From: Fimenecus sp045595185
GTDB lineage: Bacteria; Bacillota; Clostridia; Oscillospirales; Acutalibacteraceae
Assembly: GCA_045595185.1 (NCBI GenBank)
Contig: JAZNZX010000046.1
Span: 1-44,043 of the forward strand
DNA length: 44,043 nucleotides
Direction: 5' to 3'
Part shown: in pieces, positions 23,941 to 33,495 of the stretch
Layout of the letters: every line of letters starts with the position of its first letter
How positions within the stretch are numbered: the first letter of the stretch is position 1
Notes under the pieces: model-generated
Seen by the model: only the letters and a program-made list of their open reading frames with translations
Database searches by the model: none
What the model was told of the DNA's origin: nothing
Translations under genes and position numbers: made by a program

Positions 23941-25224
23941 ATGAAGATTTTAGTTTTATCTTCAACACCATGGTCAAATGATAACAGCTTTGGTAATTCT
24001 TTTTCCAATATTTTTGAGGGAATTCCTGATATAGAAGTTGCAAATATTGCCTGCAGACCCGGTAAACCTACAAGCTATCTTGTTAAAAGATATTTTCAGA
24101 TTACTGAAAAGGCACTTATCAAAAATATTTTTAATAAATCTGTTCATACGGGAAAAGAATTTGAAATAGAAAATAAAGAAAATGACAATTCATTTTCAGA
24201 AAATATTAAGGCAAGAGATTTTGGCAGAAAAAATCGTTGGCAGATTCTTTTCTGGGCTCGTGATATTATCTGGAAAATCGGCAAATGGAAGTCACAAGCA
24301 CTCATTGATTTTATTGACAATTTTAAGCCTGATATTATTTTTCAGCCTGTATATTATTCAACATATCTTAACGATATAGCATGTTTTATAAAAAAGCATA
24401 CAAATGTACCTATGATTGGTTACATTTCTGATGATAACTACACATTAAAGCAGTTTTCGTTTTCTCCGTTATATTGGATTGACAGATTTATTAAAAGAAA
24501 AAAAGTAAAAAAGACGATTGAACAATGCGAGCTTTTATATGTAATTTCAGATGTTCAAAAGGAAGAATACGAAAAAATCTTTACACCACCTTGCAAGGTG
24601 CTTACAAAGTGTGCTGATTTTTCAGATGACAGAAAGCCTGATTTTAAGAAAGAAGATGATGTTCTTAAAATTGTCTATGCAGGTAACATAAGTAAAGGCA
24701 GATATGAAATTTTGTCTGAACTTGCAAAATCTATTGAAGAAATCAATAAGACAAGCAAAAAATTCCAAATGGATATATATACGTTGACTCCGTTAAAGGA
24801 AAAACAGAAGGCTGTTTTATCGACAGATTCAGTTCACCTTTATCCACCTGTAAGCTACGATGAAATTCGTGAAATCCAGAAAAACTCTGATATACTTCTT
24901 CATTGTGAGGGTTTTAGTCTGAAAGAAAAATTGGCAGTTCACCAATCCTTTTCAACAAAGATTGTGGATTATCTTGAAACAAATCGTTGCATTCTTGCAA
25001 TCGGTGACGACTATTGTGCTTCAATTCAGTACTTTATAAAAAACGAATGTGGTGCTGTGGCAAAAAATAAAGAAGAAATTAAATCACAACTTTTAAATCT
25101 TTGTGAAAATCGTCATTTGCTAAAGCAATATGCTGATAAAGCATGGCAAAGCGGAAAAAACAATCACGACAGAAGTGTTGTGCAGAAAATGATTAAAGAG
25201 GACATGGAAAATATCGCAAAATAA
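23941..25224 (+). CDS. GT-B glycosyltransferase (family 4-like, divergent)
   Basis: A 427-residue protein with the GT-B pattern but weak motifs. The N-terminal half (LVLSSTPWSNDNSFGNSFSN, then FKPDIIFQPVYYST and PMIGYISDDNY) is acceptor-like. The donor half has KIVYAGNISKGRYEIL, DEIREIQKNSDILLHCEG and FSTKIVDYLETNRCILAIG, in which the usual E-x7-E element is degenerate. The start is 2 bp after the previous stop with AGAGG upstream. It is most similar in layout to GT4 enzymes of Firmicutes capsule loci. Family membership is likely; specificity is unknown. Confidence 0.75.
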   Translation: MKILVLSSTPWSNDNSFGNSFSNIFEGIPDIEVANIACRPGKPTSYLVKRYFQITEKALIKNIFNKSVHTGKEFEIENKENDNSFSENIKARDFGRKNRWQILFWARDIIWKIGKWKSQALIDFIDNFKPDIIFQPVYYSTYLNDIACFIKKHTNVPMIGYISDDNYTLKQFSFSPLYWIDRFIKRKKVKKTIEQCELLYVISDVQKEEYEKIFTPPCKVLTKCADFSDDRKPDFKKEDDVLKIVYAGNISKGRYEILSELAKSIEEINKTSKKFQMDIYTLTPLKEKQKAVLSTDSVHLYPPVSYDEIREIQKNSDILLHCEGFSLKEKLAVHQSFSTKIVDYLETNRCILAIGDDYCASIQYFIKNECGAVAKNKEEIKSQLLNLCENRHLLKQYADKAWQSGKNNHDRSVVQKMIKEDMENIAK

Positions 25225-25246
25225 TACTAACGAAAGGATATAAGTA

Positions 25247-26311
25247 ATGACAGTATATATAATAAACATTGTTCTTATTATTGTATGGGGTTTCTTTTTA
25301 ACACATACAAATCCAACTGACAATAAGAAAAAAGTGTACTGTACCATAGTGGCTGTTCAGTGGATACTTATATCCGGATTGCGTGCATGGAATGTCGGTA
25401 ATGATACGCAGGGATATGCCGAACGATTTTACAGAGATATAAATGTTTCTTGGGAGTCTATAATATCAGACTATTGGAATTATCTGTTTAACGGTCTTAA
25501 TGTTAAGGACCCGGGATTTTATCTGCTTGAAAAAATATTCCAGATTTTTTCGCAGGACTATCAGGTATGGCTTTTCTTTATTGCCATAGTTTTTACAGGT
25601 CTTATGGCTCGTTGGGTATATAAGTATTCAACAATGCCTGACATCAGCTTTGTCATCTATTCCGTTCTTTTCTTCTCCTTCTACTCCTTGACAGGACACA
25701 GACAGACAATGGCTACTGCGTTGATTTTCTTTGTAGGATATGAGTTGGCGAAAAAACGACAATTTGTAAAGTTTGCGATTGTAGCTTTTATTGCCTTCAG
25801 TTTACATAAGTCATCGCTTGTGTTTATAGTGTATTATTTTATAGCCAACATAAATATCACGCCTATGTATGCCGGAATTATGGGCATTACATCATTAGGT
25901 GTTGCAATATTGGGTAAACAGCTTTACGGACCTGTTGCCCTTGCCCTGGGATTTTCAGAAGAACAGCTGTCATACGATGGCGGTGGTGCTGAAACCTTTG
26001 CAACAGTTCTTCTTTTACTGTGTATTGTTGCTTTCGGTTTCTATCCTTGGATAAGCAAACAACGACGAGATGCAAAAAACATATATAACCTGTTGTTTTT
26101 AACGGTAATAACAACACTTCTCGTTTATCAGCAACAAGGATTTATGCGTATTCAACAGTATTTCTCATTGATAATAATGGTTGTTGTGCCCGAAATCATT
26201 CAGGCGATTGACAGAAGATATCGTGTTTTTGCGTATTTGTTTGTTATCGTCTTCCTGATGATATATTTCTTACGACAAAATTTCAAATACAAGTTCTTCT
26301 TTATGACTTAA
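25247..26311 (+). CDS. Wzy-type polysaccharide polymerase, EpsG family
   Basis: A 354-residue integral membrane protein with about ten hydrophobic segments spread from residue 1 to the C-terminus. The EpsG-family features are visible: SGLRAWNVGNDTQGY near residue 47, DPGFYLLEKI, and SLTGHRQTMATALIFF. In a Wzx/Wzy pathway this protein joins lipid-linked repeat units on the outer face of the membrane. The AACGAAAGGATA upstream region supplies a ribosome site. Its central place among the glycosyltransferases and the presence of a Wzx flippase downstream fit that role. It could instead be a ligase-like EpsG homologue, but EpsG is the nearest recognisable family. Confidence 0.88.
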   Translation: MTVYIINIVLIIVWGFFLTHTNPTDNKKKVYCTIVAVQWILISGLRAWNVGNDTQGYAERFYRDINVSWESIISDYWNYLFNGLNVKDPGFYLLEKIFQIFSQDYQVWLFFIAIVFTGLMARWVYKYSTMPDISFVIYSVLFFSFYSLTGHRQTMATALIFFVGYELAKKRQFVKFAIVAFIAFSLHKSSLVFIVYYFIANINITPMYAGIMGITSLGVAILGKQLYGPVALALGFSEEQLSYDGGGAETFATVLLLLCIVAFGFYPWISKQRRDAKNIYNLLFLTVITTLLVYQQQGFMRIQQYFSLIIMVVVPEIIQAIDRRYRVFAYLFVIVFLMIYFLRQNFKYKFFFMT

Positions 26312-26335
26312 AATCTTAAAAAAGGGTGGTGCAGA

Positions 26336-27538
26336 ATGAAGGTTTTACAAATCAACGCAGTATATGGTTTTAAAAGTACCGGAATTATTGTAAAGGATAT
26401 TGAAACTCTTTTGAATAATAAGGGGCATACATCATATGTTGCATATCAGAATGCAGTAAATCCACCTGAAAATTCATATAAAGTGGGAAATACACTTGAT
26501 TATAAATTTCACGCAATTCATTCAAGAGTTTTCGGCAAACAGGCATATGCGAGTAAGCTTGCCACAAAAGGGTTAATAAAATATATAAAATCCGTTTCGC
26601 CTGACGTTGTTCATTTTCATAATCTCCACAGTAATTTTGTAAACCTTAATATGCTGTGTGATTACTTGGCAAAGAGTAAAATACCTGTTGTGATTACTAT
26701 GCACGATTGTTGGTATTTTACGGGGAAATGTACTCATTATGCAGCTGTCAAATGCGATAAATGGCAGACAACCTGTGGTGATTGTCCACAGAATAAAAGT
26801 GAACAGCCAAGCCTGTTTTTCGACTGTACTCAAAAAGTACTTAAAGATAGAACTGACCATCTTAATAAACTGCACAAGCTTACCCTTGTGGGTTGTAGCG
26901 AATGGATAGTGAACGAAGCAAAAAAATCGTTACTAAAAAATGCTGATTTTAAGGTAGCATATAACGGTGTTGATATATCAGTATTCACGCCACATAAAAG
27001 TGATTTCAAGGAAAAATATAACCTGAAAAAGAATTTTACGATTTTAGGTTTTGCAAATAAATGGTGTCTTGATGAAAATCAAGAAACCGTTGAAAATATA
27101 ATTCGACAAAATGCTGATAGTGATGTTGTAATTGTCGGTTGTACAGATGAACAGAAAACTAAGCTCGCGTCATATGAAAATGTTACTTGTATAGGCTATG
27201 TAAACGACAGACAGGAGTTGTCGGACATTTATGCTTCAAGCGATGTTTTTGTGAATCTGACTCATGCAGACACATTGCCGACAGTCAATATGGAAAGCAT
27301 TTGTTGCGGAACTCCTGTTATAACATATAACTGTTGCGGAAGCCCTGAATTGGTTGATGCTGACAGTGGCTATGTTGTTGAAGAAAACAACACAGAAGCA
27401 TTATTGCAAAAAATAAATGCAATAAAAGAAAATCCTTTACACTTTGATGTAAAGGAAAAACAAAAGAAATTTGACAAGAATGCTTGTTACAATAAGTATC
27501 TTGACATATATAATTCTGCTTTGAACAAGGATATATGA
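26336..27538 (+). CDS. Glycosyltransferase family 4 (WcaC-like)
   Basis: A 400-residue GT-B transferase. Residues about 95-165 have the cysteine-rich signature seen in WcaC-like enzymes: VVHFHNLHSNFVNL, TMHDCWYFTGKCTHY, CDKWQTTCGDCPQ. The C-terminal half has AYNGVDISVFTP, VNLTHADTLPTVNMESICCG and GSPELVDADSGYVV, which is the donor site with E-x7-E-like spacing. The TGKC...C...CGDCP cysteines may bind a metal or hold the acceptor loop. AAAGGGTGGTG precedes the ATG. It would add one sugar on the cytoplasmic side. Confidence 0.88.
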   Translation: MKVLQINAVYGFKSTGIIVKDIETLLNNKGHTSYVAYQNAVNPPENSYKVGNTLDYKFHAIHSRVFGKQAYASKLATKGLIKYIKSVSPDVVHFHNLHSNFVNLNMLCDYLAKSKIPVVITMHDCWYFTGKCTHYAAVKCDKWQTTCGDCPQNKSEQPSLFFDCTQKVLKDRTDHLNKLHKLTLVGCSEWIVNEAKKSLLKNADFKVAYNGVDISVFTPHKSDFKEKYNLKKNFTILGFANKWCLDENQETVENIIRQNADSDVVIVGCTDEQKTKLASYENVTCIGYVNDRQELSDIYASSDVFVNLTHADTLPTVNMESICCGTPVITYNCCGSPELVDADSGYVVEENNTEALLQKINAIKENPLHFDVKEKQKKFDKNACYNKYLDIYNSALNKDI

Positions 27539-27555
27539 AATCGGAGGATGTTTTT

Positions 27556-28560
27556 ATGGAAAAAAATAAAAGTAAAATTGATATAGCGGTTTTAATTCTG
27601 TTTTTCAACAGACCTAAAATGCTTGAAAAGGTTTTTGAACAGGTAAGAATTGCAAGACCCAGCAGATTATATTTGTTTCAGGACGGAGCTCGTGAAGGCA
27701 GACCTGATGATGTTGAAAATGTGGCAAAATGTCGTCAGGTTGTAAGCAATATTGACTGGGAATGTGAGGTTCATACTAATTTTCAGGAAAAAAATCTTGG
27801 TTGTGACCCGTCTGAATATGTGTCACAGAAATGGATGTTTGAAACAGAAGAAATGGGTATTGTGTTGGAGGACGATGATGTACCTTCACAAAGCTTTTTC
27901 CCATTCTGTAAGGAGCTTTTGGAAAAATACAAGGACGATGATCGAATCAATATGATTTGCGGTATGAACAATCTTGAAACCTACGATTCACCGTATGATT
28001 ATGTCTTTACATCTACGGAAACAATTACAGGTTGGGCATCGTGGAAACGGGTTATTGACGGTTGGATTGAGTATCCCGAATTTATTGACAATGAATATTA
28101 CCTTAAAAAATATAAGGATTTTTATAAAGGTCAGTTTGACACAGATGCCAAGATTGAAAAGTACAGAGAAGAAAAACGAGAAGGCATAGCATATTACGAA
28201 TCAATCTTAAGTGCTAACTGCAAGCTTAACAGCCGACTCAACATTGTACCTTGCAAAAACCTTATTTCTAATATCGGTAACGAAGGTGAATCAACTCATG
28301 GTGGTGCAAGTCTTGAATGCCTACCAAAAGGAATCAGACGCATTTTCAATATGAAAACCTACGATTATGATTTTCCGTTAAAGCATCAGAAATATGTTAT
28401 AGAAGATGTTGAATTCAGAAATAAGCTGTACAGAGTTATGGGTGTCGGACATCCTTTTGTAACATTTTCAAGAAGACTTGAGTCAGTAATTTTAAGACTT
28501 AAATACGGTCAATTTAAGGATGTTGCAAGGTCTTTTAAACGAAACTTCTTTAAGAAATAA
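27556..28560 (+). CDS. Glycosyltransferase family 2-like (HlpA-type)
   Basis: A 334-residue GT-A-like protein. AVLILFFNRPKMLEKVFEQV starts the nucleotide domain, then LYLFQDGAREGR, NLGCDPSEYVSQKW and the metal site GIVLEDDDVPS. TETITGWASWKRV and the SNIGNEGESTHGG segment are hallmarks of proteins often labelled hemolytic protein HlpA-like, which are glycosyltransferases. The start at 27556 is supported by GGAGG at 27543-27547; a longer frame from 27535 lies on the ribosome site. It would add one sugar to the repeat unit; specificity unknown. Confidence 0.82.
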   Translation: MEKNKSKIDIAVLILFFNRPKMLEKVFEQVRIARPSRLYLFQDGAREGRPDDVENVAKCRQVVSNIDWECEVHTNFQEKNLGCDPSEYVSQKWMFETEEMGIVLEDDDVPSQSFFPFCKELLEKYKDDDRINMICGMNNLETYDSPYDYVFTSTETITGWASWKRVIDGWIEYPEFIDNEYYLKKYKDFYKGQFDTDAKIEKYREEKREGIAYYESILSANCKLNSRLNIVPCKNLISNIGNEGESTHGGASLECLPKGIRRIFNMKTYDYDFPLKHQKYVIEDVEFRNKLYRVMGVGHPFVTFSRRLESVILRLKYGQFKDVARSFKRNFFKK

Positions 28561-28577
28561 ATTGTAGGAGAATATCC

Positions 28578-29534
28578 ATGCCGAAAATTTCTGTTATAGT
28601 ACCTGTTTATAAGGCTGAAAAATTTATTGTTGAATGTGTTGACAGTATTTTAAAGCAATCATTCTCAGATATTGAGCTTATATTGGTGAATGACGGCTCG
28701 CCTGATAACAGCGGTGCAATTTGTGACGAATACGCATTAAAGGACAACAGAATAAAGGTTTTTCATCAGGAAAACGGTGGTGTCTGTTCAGCAAGAAACA
28801 AAGGACTCGACAATGCTACGGGTAAGTATATATTTTTTGTGGACTCTGATGACTATATAGCTGAGGATACGCTTGAGGTTCTTTATAATGACCTTGTGAA
28901 GAACAATGCGGATATTTCAATTGGCTTTATGGGTTGCGACAATGTAACAGAAGAGTTGGACAATAAGGTTGAAATATGGACAGGCAAAGACGGTTTGATT
29001 AAGGGCTTGGAGGATAATCCTGCCTTGTACGGATGCTGTAATAAGCTGTTCAGATATGAGCTTGTGAAGGATGTCCGCTTTGTTGTTGGCAGAAAGGTGC
29101 ATGAAGACGGTTATTTCAATTTCCTTGCATTAATCAAGCTACCGACGATTGTGGTAAGAAATAAGGTCACATATACATACCGGAATAATCCTGACAGTGC
29201 TTCACATGCGGCATTTTCAGAAAAGTTTTTCGATGTTCTTTATTTTGAGGAGAAAAAGCGAAATACAATTAAGGAAAAATTTCCCGAACTTTCGGAAAAA
29301 ACATATAATAAGCTTGTTAAGGCACATATTACAATGCTGCATCTTTTTTGTATGACAAAGGATAAAAAATACAATAAAGATGTCAGAAACTCCATAAATA
29401 CAGTAAGAAAATACAGTAAGTATTTTATTCCGGTCAATTCAGGAGAAAAGAAGTTCTTTTTGATTGTAAAATATGGCGGATATCCGCTTTTCAGAAGACT
29501 GTATCAGATAAAATACCGAAAGGCAATGCGATAA
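28578..29534 (+). CDS. Glycosyltransferase family 2, paralogue of the gene at 37904
   Basis: A 318-residue GT-A transferase with KISVIVPVYKAEKFI, LVNDGSPDNSGAICDEYA, FHQENGGVCSARN and FVDSDDYIAED. The C-terminal half has GRKVHEDGYFNF, YRNNPDSASHAAFSEKFFDV and YFIPVNSGEKKFF. It shares all these with the later gene at 37904-38869, so the two arose by duplication. GTAGGAG precedes the ATG. The HEDG element may be part of the acceptor site or base. It would add one sugar; the two paralogues probably use related donors or acceptors. Confidence 0.88.
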   Translation: MPKISVIVPVYKAEKFIVECVDSILKQSFSDIELILVNDGSPDNSGAICDEYALKDNRIKVFHQENGGVCSARNKGLDNATGKYIFFVDSDDYIAEDTLEVLYNDLVKNNADISIGFMGCDNVTEELDNKVEIWTGKDGLIKGLEDNPALYGCCNKLFRYELVKDVRFVVGRKVHEDGYFNFLALIKLPTIVVRNKVTYTYRNNPDSASHAAFSEKFFDVLYFEEKKRNTIKEKFPELSEKTYNKLVKAHITMLHLFCMTKDKKYNKDVRNSINTVRKYSKYFIPVNSGEKKFFLIVKYGGYPLFRRLYQIKYRKAMR

Positions 29535-29535
29535 G

Positions 29536-30729
29536 ATGAAGAAAAAAGTTTTAATTGTTTCTGACAGTCTGAATATGGGCGGTCTTGAAAAGTGTTTAAT
29601 CAATGTTTGTGACAATTTTGATTACAGTAAATACGATGTTGATTTGTATTTGTTCAATGAGGGTCGCACATTGCTTGATAAATTAAATAAAAATGTAAAT
29701 TTGTTACCTGCTTCACCGTATTACAAGGATGTTTACAATACATCGGTGGTTGCAAGTATAAAAACACTTTTACAAAAAGGAAAAATCACATTTGCCCTTT
29801 ATCGCTTTATTCGTTTTTTGCGAATCAGATTCAATGATACCAAGCAACGCAGCAGCGATTGGAAAATTATGCAAAAAACAATGCTTGCAATTGATAAGGA
29901 ATATGATATTGCAATAGGCTTTGCAGAGGGAACAGCAAGCTATTATGTGGCAGATTGTGTTAAGGCAAAGGTTAAGGTTGGCTGTTTCCATACAGATTTA
30001 AAGAGAATAAATCATAATTGGAAATTGGACAGCAATGCTTTTAAAAAGCTTGACCGTATTGCAACGGTTTCTGAGAATTCTCTTAACTCATTGGTTGAGG
30101 CTCATCCTCAGAGTAAGGGTAAGTTTGTTTGTATCCGTTTACCTGCTTTAATGGATTATGACGGAATGGATAAGTTGGCGGCTGAACCGAATTGTATGGA
30201 TGCTGAAACAGATGCGGTAAAAATATTATCTGTGGGCAGATTGGTTGAGCTTAAAGGCTTTCATCTGTGTGTTGAACCGTGTAAAAGGTTGACAGACGAG
30301 GGCTTTAATGTAAAGTGGTATGTAGCAGGTGAGGGTGACTATCGTTCTGTTATAGAAGCACTTATAAAAGAGCATAAGCTCGAAAACAGTTTTATTCTGT
30401 TAGGAAACTGCAGTAATCCGTATTCATATATACGTTCGGCAGACATTTGTGTTCAACCGTCAAGCTATGAGGGCTTCGGCATTTCCGTATTTGAAGGTAA
30501 GTACTTTAAAAAGCCTGTGGTTGTCTCTGATATTCCGAGCAATCTTGAAATGATTAAAGATGAGTATAACGGATTGGTTGCAGAAAGAAATTCCGATGAG
30601 ATTTACAAGGCGGTCAAACGCTTGGTGTCCGATAAGGAATTAAGAAATAAATTAGGTGAAGCTCCTGCTTTGGTTGAAATAAGCAATAAAAGGATTATGC
30701 AGGAATTTGAAGCTTTGTTTCTTGTTTAA
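29536..30729 (+). CDS. Glycosyltransferase family 4
   Basis: A 397-residue GT-B enzyme. The N-terminus VLIVSDSLNMGGLEKCLINV is the usual glycine-rich acceptor loop, GCFHTDLKRINHNW follows, and the donor half has ILSVGRLVELKGFHLCVEPC, WYVAGEGDYRSVIEALI and QPSSYEGFGISVFEGKYF with the E-x7-E pattern. It begins 1 bp after the previous stop, so is translationally coupled. It would transfer one sugar with retention of configuration. Donor unknown. Confidence 0.9.
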   Translation: MKKKVLIVSDSLNMGGLEKCLINVCDNFDYSKYDVDLYLFNEGRTLLDKLNKNVNLLPASPYYKDVYNTSVVASIKTLLQKGKITFALYRFIRFLRIRFNDTKQRSSDWKIMQKTMLAIDKEYDIAIGFAEGTASYYVADCVKAKVKVGCFHTDLKRINHNWKLDSNAFKKLDRIATVSENSLNSLVEAHPQSKGKFVCIRLPALMDYDGMDKLAAEPNCMDAETDAVKILSVGRLVELKGFHLCVEPCKRLTDEGFNVKWYVAGEGDYRSVIEALIKEHKLENSFILLGNCSNPYSYIRSADICVQPSSYEGFGISVFEGKYFKKPVVVSDIPSNLEMIKDEYNGLVAERNSDEIYKAVKRLVSDKELRNKLGEAPALVEISNKRIMQEFEALFLV

Positions 30730-30748
30730 CATTATGAGGTGATAATTG

Positions 30749-31573
30749 ATGAACAGCAATTTGCGTATGATTACTGACCGTGAGAAAAAAGAATTATTGG
30801 TTGAAATATTAGGCAAATTAGATGCCTTGTTTGCTGAAAACAACATTACATATTATTTAGCATACGGTACACTTATAGGTGCAATTCGTCATAAGGGATT
30901 TATTCCTTGGGATGATGACATTGACCTTCTTGTTCCAAGAGAAAGTTTTATTCGTTTAATTCACCTCTGTGAAGACCAAAGAGAAAAATTAAAGGAATTA
31001 AATCTGGAAATTGTAGAATATGGTCAGAATAAAAAAGATTATTATAAAAGATTCAAAATTGCAGATACCCGTACTGTTATGGAAGAATTCGGTGAAGAGC
31101 GTTCAGCAGTATTCATAGATATTTTCCCATTGGACTGTTTCCCGAATTTACCTGTTGAAAAACTCAGGAAACTTCGCAATAAAATTTTGCTTATAGATAA
31201 TCTTTGTTCATTGTGTCATTCAGGTATGGCACAGGGTAGAGGTCTTAAAAAGATAATATATACAATTTTGTTGTTATGTCATAAGCTTATAGGCTGTAAT
31301 CGTATGGAAAGATTTTATGAGAAGAAATTGTTACAACTTACAGCGTTTAACAAAAATGGAATTGTATGTGCTTCGGAATCGGGTATGGGCGATACAGATT
31401 ATAACAAGGCTGACGATTGGGCAGGAACAATAAGAGTTCCTTTTGAAGGTGTAATGGCCGATATTCCAAAGGGTTATGACTCTATATTGACAACTCGTTA
31501 CGGAAATTATATGCAGTTACCACCGGAGAACCAGCGTCATTCACACGAGTATTACAAAATGTATTGGCGTTAA
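30749..31573 (+). CDS. LicD-family phosphotransferase
   Basis: A 274-residue member of the LicD/fukutin family. The core motif is YGTLIGAIRHKG followed by IPWDDDIDLLV with Asp55-57 and Asp59 as likely metal ligands (residues 39-61). The family moves phospho-alcohols (phosphocholine, ribitol phosphate, glycerol phosphate) from CDP derivatives to sugars. The next gene is a glycerol-3-phosphate cytidylyltransferase, so phosphoglycerol is the best guess for the group it adds. The start is the ATG at 30749 behind GAGGTGA; a TTG one codon earlier is less likely. The motif is seen; the transferred group is inferred. Confidence 0.85.
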   Translation: MNSNLRMITDREKKELLVEILGKLDALFAENNITYYLAYGTLIGAIRHKGFIPWDDDIDLLVPRESFIRLIHLCEDQREKLKELNLEIVEYGQNKKDYYKRFKIADTRTVMEEFGEERSAVFIDIFPLDCFPNLPVEKLRKLRNKILLIDNLCSLCHSGMAQGRGLKKIIYTILLLCHKLIGCNRMERFYEKKLLQLTAFNKNGIVCASESGMGDTDYNKADDWAGTIRVPFEGVMADIPKGYDSILTTRYGNYMQLPPENQRHSHEYYKMYWR

Positions 31574-31596
31574 TAAAAAAAGGAGAAAACAAAATA

Positions 31597-31995
31597 ATGA
31601 AGACAAAAAGGGTTATTACCTATGGCACATTTGACTTGTTACATTATGGTCATATTAATTTGTTAAAAAGAGCAAAAGCTTTAGGAGATTATCTCATAGT
31701 AGCCTTATCAACGGATGAGTTCAACTGGAATGAAAAGCGAAAGAAATGTTATTTTTCATTTGAACAACGAAAACAGCTTTTAGAAGCTATCAGATATGTT
31801 GATTTGGTAATTCCTGAAGAAAATTGGGAACAAAAAAGGTCAGATGTGCATGAGTATCATGTAGATACATTTGTGATGGGTGATGATTGGACAGGCAAAT
31901 TTGACTTTTTGAAGGATGAAGGGGTAGAGGTAGTATATTTACCTCGTACACCTGAAATTTCTACTACACAGATTAAGAATGATTTGAACAAGTAA
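31597..31995 (+). CDS. tagD: Glycerol-3-phosphate cytidylyltransferase
   Basis: A 132-residue cytidylyltransferase that makes CDP-glycerol from CTP and glycerol 3-phosphate. The HxGH-type motif is LLHYGH (His16, His19) after TYGTFD, and the second signature is RTPEISTTQIK near the C-terminus. Length and motifs match TagD of Bacillus, not the longer ethanolamine-phosphate enzymes. The start at 31597 follows AGGAG; eleven codons of in-frame sequence upstream are rejected. With the preceding LicD gene it forms a small phosphoglycerol module. Confidence 0.92.
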   Translation: MKTKRVITYGTFDLLHYGHINLLKRAKALGDYLIVALSTDEFNWNEKRKKCYFSFEQRKQLLEAIRYVDLVIPEENWEQKRSDVHEYHVDTFVMGDDWTGKFDFLKDEGVEVVYLPRTPEISTTQIKNDLNK

Positions 31996-32033
31996 CATAT
32001 ACAAAGATATGTTAAGACAGAAAGTGAATATTG

Positions 32034-33476
32034 ATGAATAAAGTAAAAGCTGTTTTATCAAAACTGAATAGTATGTCACCGGCTGCAAAGGCGTCTTTCT
32101 GGTTTGTTGTGTCTAATGTTGTCCTTAAGGGTATTTCATTTATAACAACACCGATTTTTACACGACTTCTCGATGTTGCCGATTACGGTATTTCAAGTGT
32201 ATTTGTAACATGGGAAGGTGTTATCAGTATTTTTGCGACACTTTCACTTGCAGGTGGCGTTTATAATGTTGCGATGACTAAATATGAAAAGGATATTGAA
32301 ACGCTGACTTCATCGTTGATTGGTCTTTCAGCATTGTCTTCAATATTGGTATATGTTGTCTGTATTATCATCAATGCGGTTTTTCCGCAATTATTTGGAT
32401 TAAATACAGGTTATCTTGTATTTATGTGGGTTCAGACTTTTACCAATATTTCCACAACCTTCTGGTTGATGCGTAAAAGATATACATATGATTATAAAAA
32501 AGTAATAGCATATACATTTACAAACGCAATATTAAGCCCTGTTGTTGCTATTATTGCAGTTAATCTTGTTAACGAAAACAAAGCATATGCCAAGGTTATC
32601 GGTTCAGGTTTATGGGGCATTATTATAGGTGTAGTAATTATGGCTATACTTGTATATAAAGGGAAAAAACTTTATCATAAAGAATATTGGAAATATGCAC
32701 TTAAATTCAACATTCCTTTGTTACCTCACTATCTTTCACGAGTTTTATTAAACTCTGCGGACAAGCTTATGCTGGACTTTTTGATAGGTGCTGCCGAAGC
32801 AGGTCTTTACAGTATTGCACACAGTATCACAGGTGTTGTAAGTATAATCACACAATCCATAAACAGCTCCTTGATTCCATATACATTACAATCGATAAAA
32901 CAGGGTACTGTAAAGAAGCTTTACAGCGTGGTTTTAGGATGTAGTGCTCTTGTTGCAGTTGTTTGCGAGGTTATTGTGCTTTTTGCAAGAGAGGGAATAC
33001 TCATTTTCGCAACAGAAGAATATATGGACGCTGTCTGGTTTGTTGCACCATTAGCTTTTTCTGTTCAGGTTGCTTTTGTAACAGGTCTTGTGGGTAATAT
33101 TCTTTTCTATTACGAAAAAACGAAGCAGATGAGTGCTATTACAATTATTACAGCAGTTGCAAACATAATTCTTAACTATGTGGGTATAAAGGTATTCGGT
33201 TATGTTGCAGTGGGTTATGCAACGCTTATTACAAGCTTTATTCAGTTCTTTTTAACATACTTTACTGTGAAGAAATATGAAAAGAACTTAAATGATATAA
33301 TCAATCTGAAATATTTGTTGCTGATATTCGCATTATTTGCAGGACTTATGTGCTATGGCTTGATTTTCTGGGACAATCTTGTTATGAAAATTTTACTCAT
33401 AGTCGTAATTCTTATATCAGTATTCCTTTTAAGAAAAAGAATTATTTCAATGTTTACTACTATTAAGAATAAATGA
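32034..33476 (+). CDS. wzx: Wzx-type lipid-linked oligosaccharide flippase
   Basis: A 480-residue polytopic protein of the MOP superfamily (polysaccharide transporters). About twelve to fourteen hydrophobic stretches run through the sequence, and the start region SFWFVVSNVVLKGISFITTP with IFTRLLDVADYGISSVF is characteristic of the family. SADKLMLDFLIGAAEAGLYS (252-271 region) is the conserved mid-protein signature. It would move the undecaprenyl-linked repeat unit to the outer face for the EpsG-type polymerase. The start is the ATG at 32034, one codon after a TTG, with GAAAGTGA as a weak site. Function is well supported by context. Confidence 0.9.
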   Translation: MNKVKAVLSKLNSMSPAAKASFWFVVSNVVLKGISFITTPIFTRLLDVADYGISSVFVTWEGVISIFATLSLAGGVYNVAMTKYEKDIETLTSSLIGLSALSSILVYVVCIIINAVFPQLFGLNTGYLVFMWVQTFTNISTTFWLMRKRYTYDYKKVIAYTFTNAILSPVVAIIAVNLVNENKAYAKVIGSGLWGIIIGVVIMAILVYKGKKLYHKEYWKYALKFNIPLLPHYLSRVLLNSADKLMLDFLIGAAEAGLYSIAHSITGVVSIITQSINSSLIPYTLQSIKQGTVKKLYSVVLGCSALVAVVCEVIVLFAREGILIFATEEYMDAVWFVAPLAFSVQVAFVTGLVGNILFYYEKTKQMSAITIITAVANIILNYVGIKVFGYVAVGYATLITSFIQFFLTYFTVKKYEKNLNDIINLKYLLLIFALFAGLMCYGLIFWDNLVMKILLIVVILISVFLLRKRIISMFTTIKNK

Positions 33477-33495
33477 TTTATTCGAGGTGAGATTT

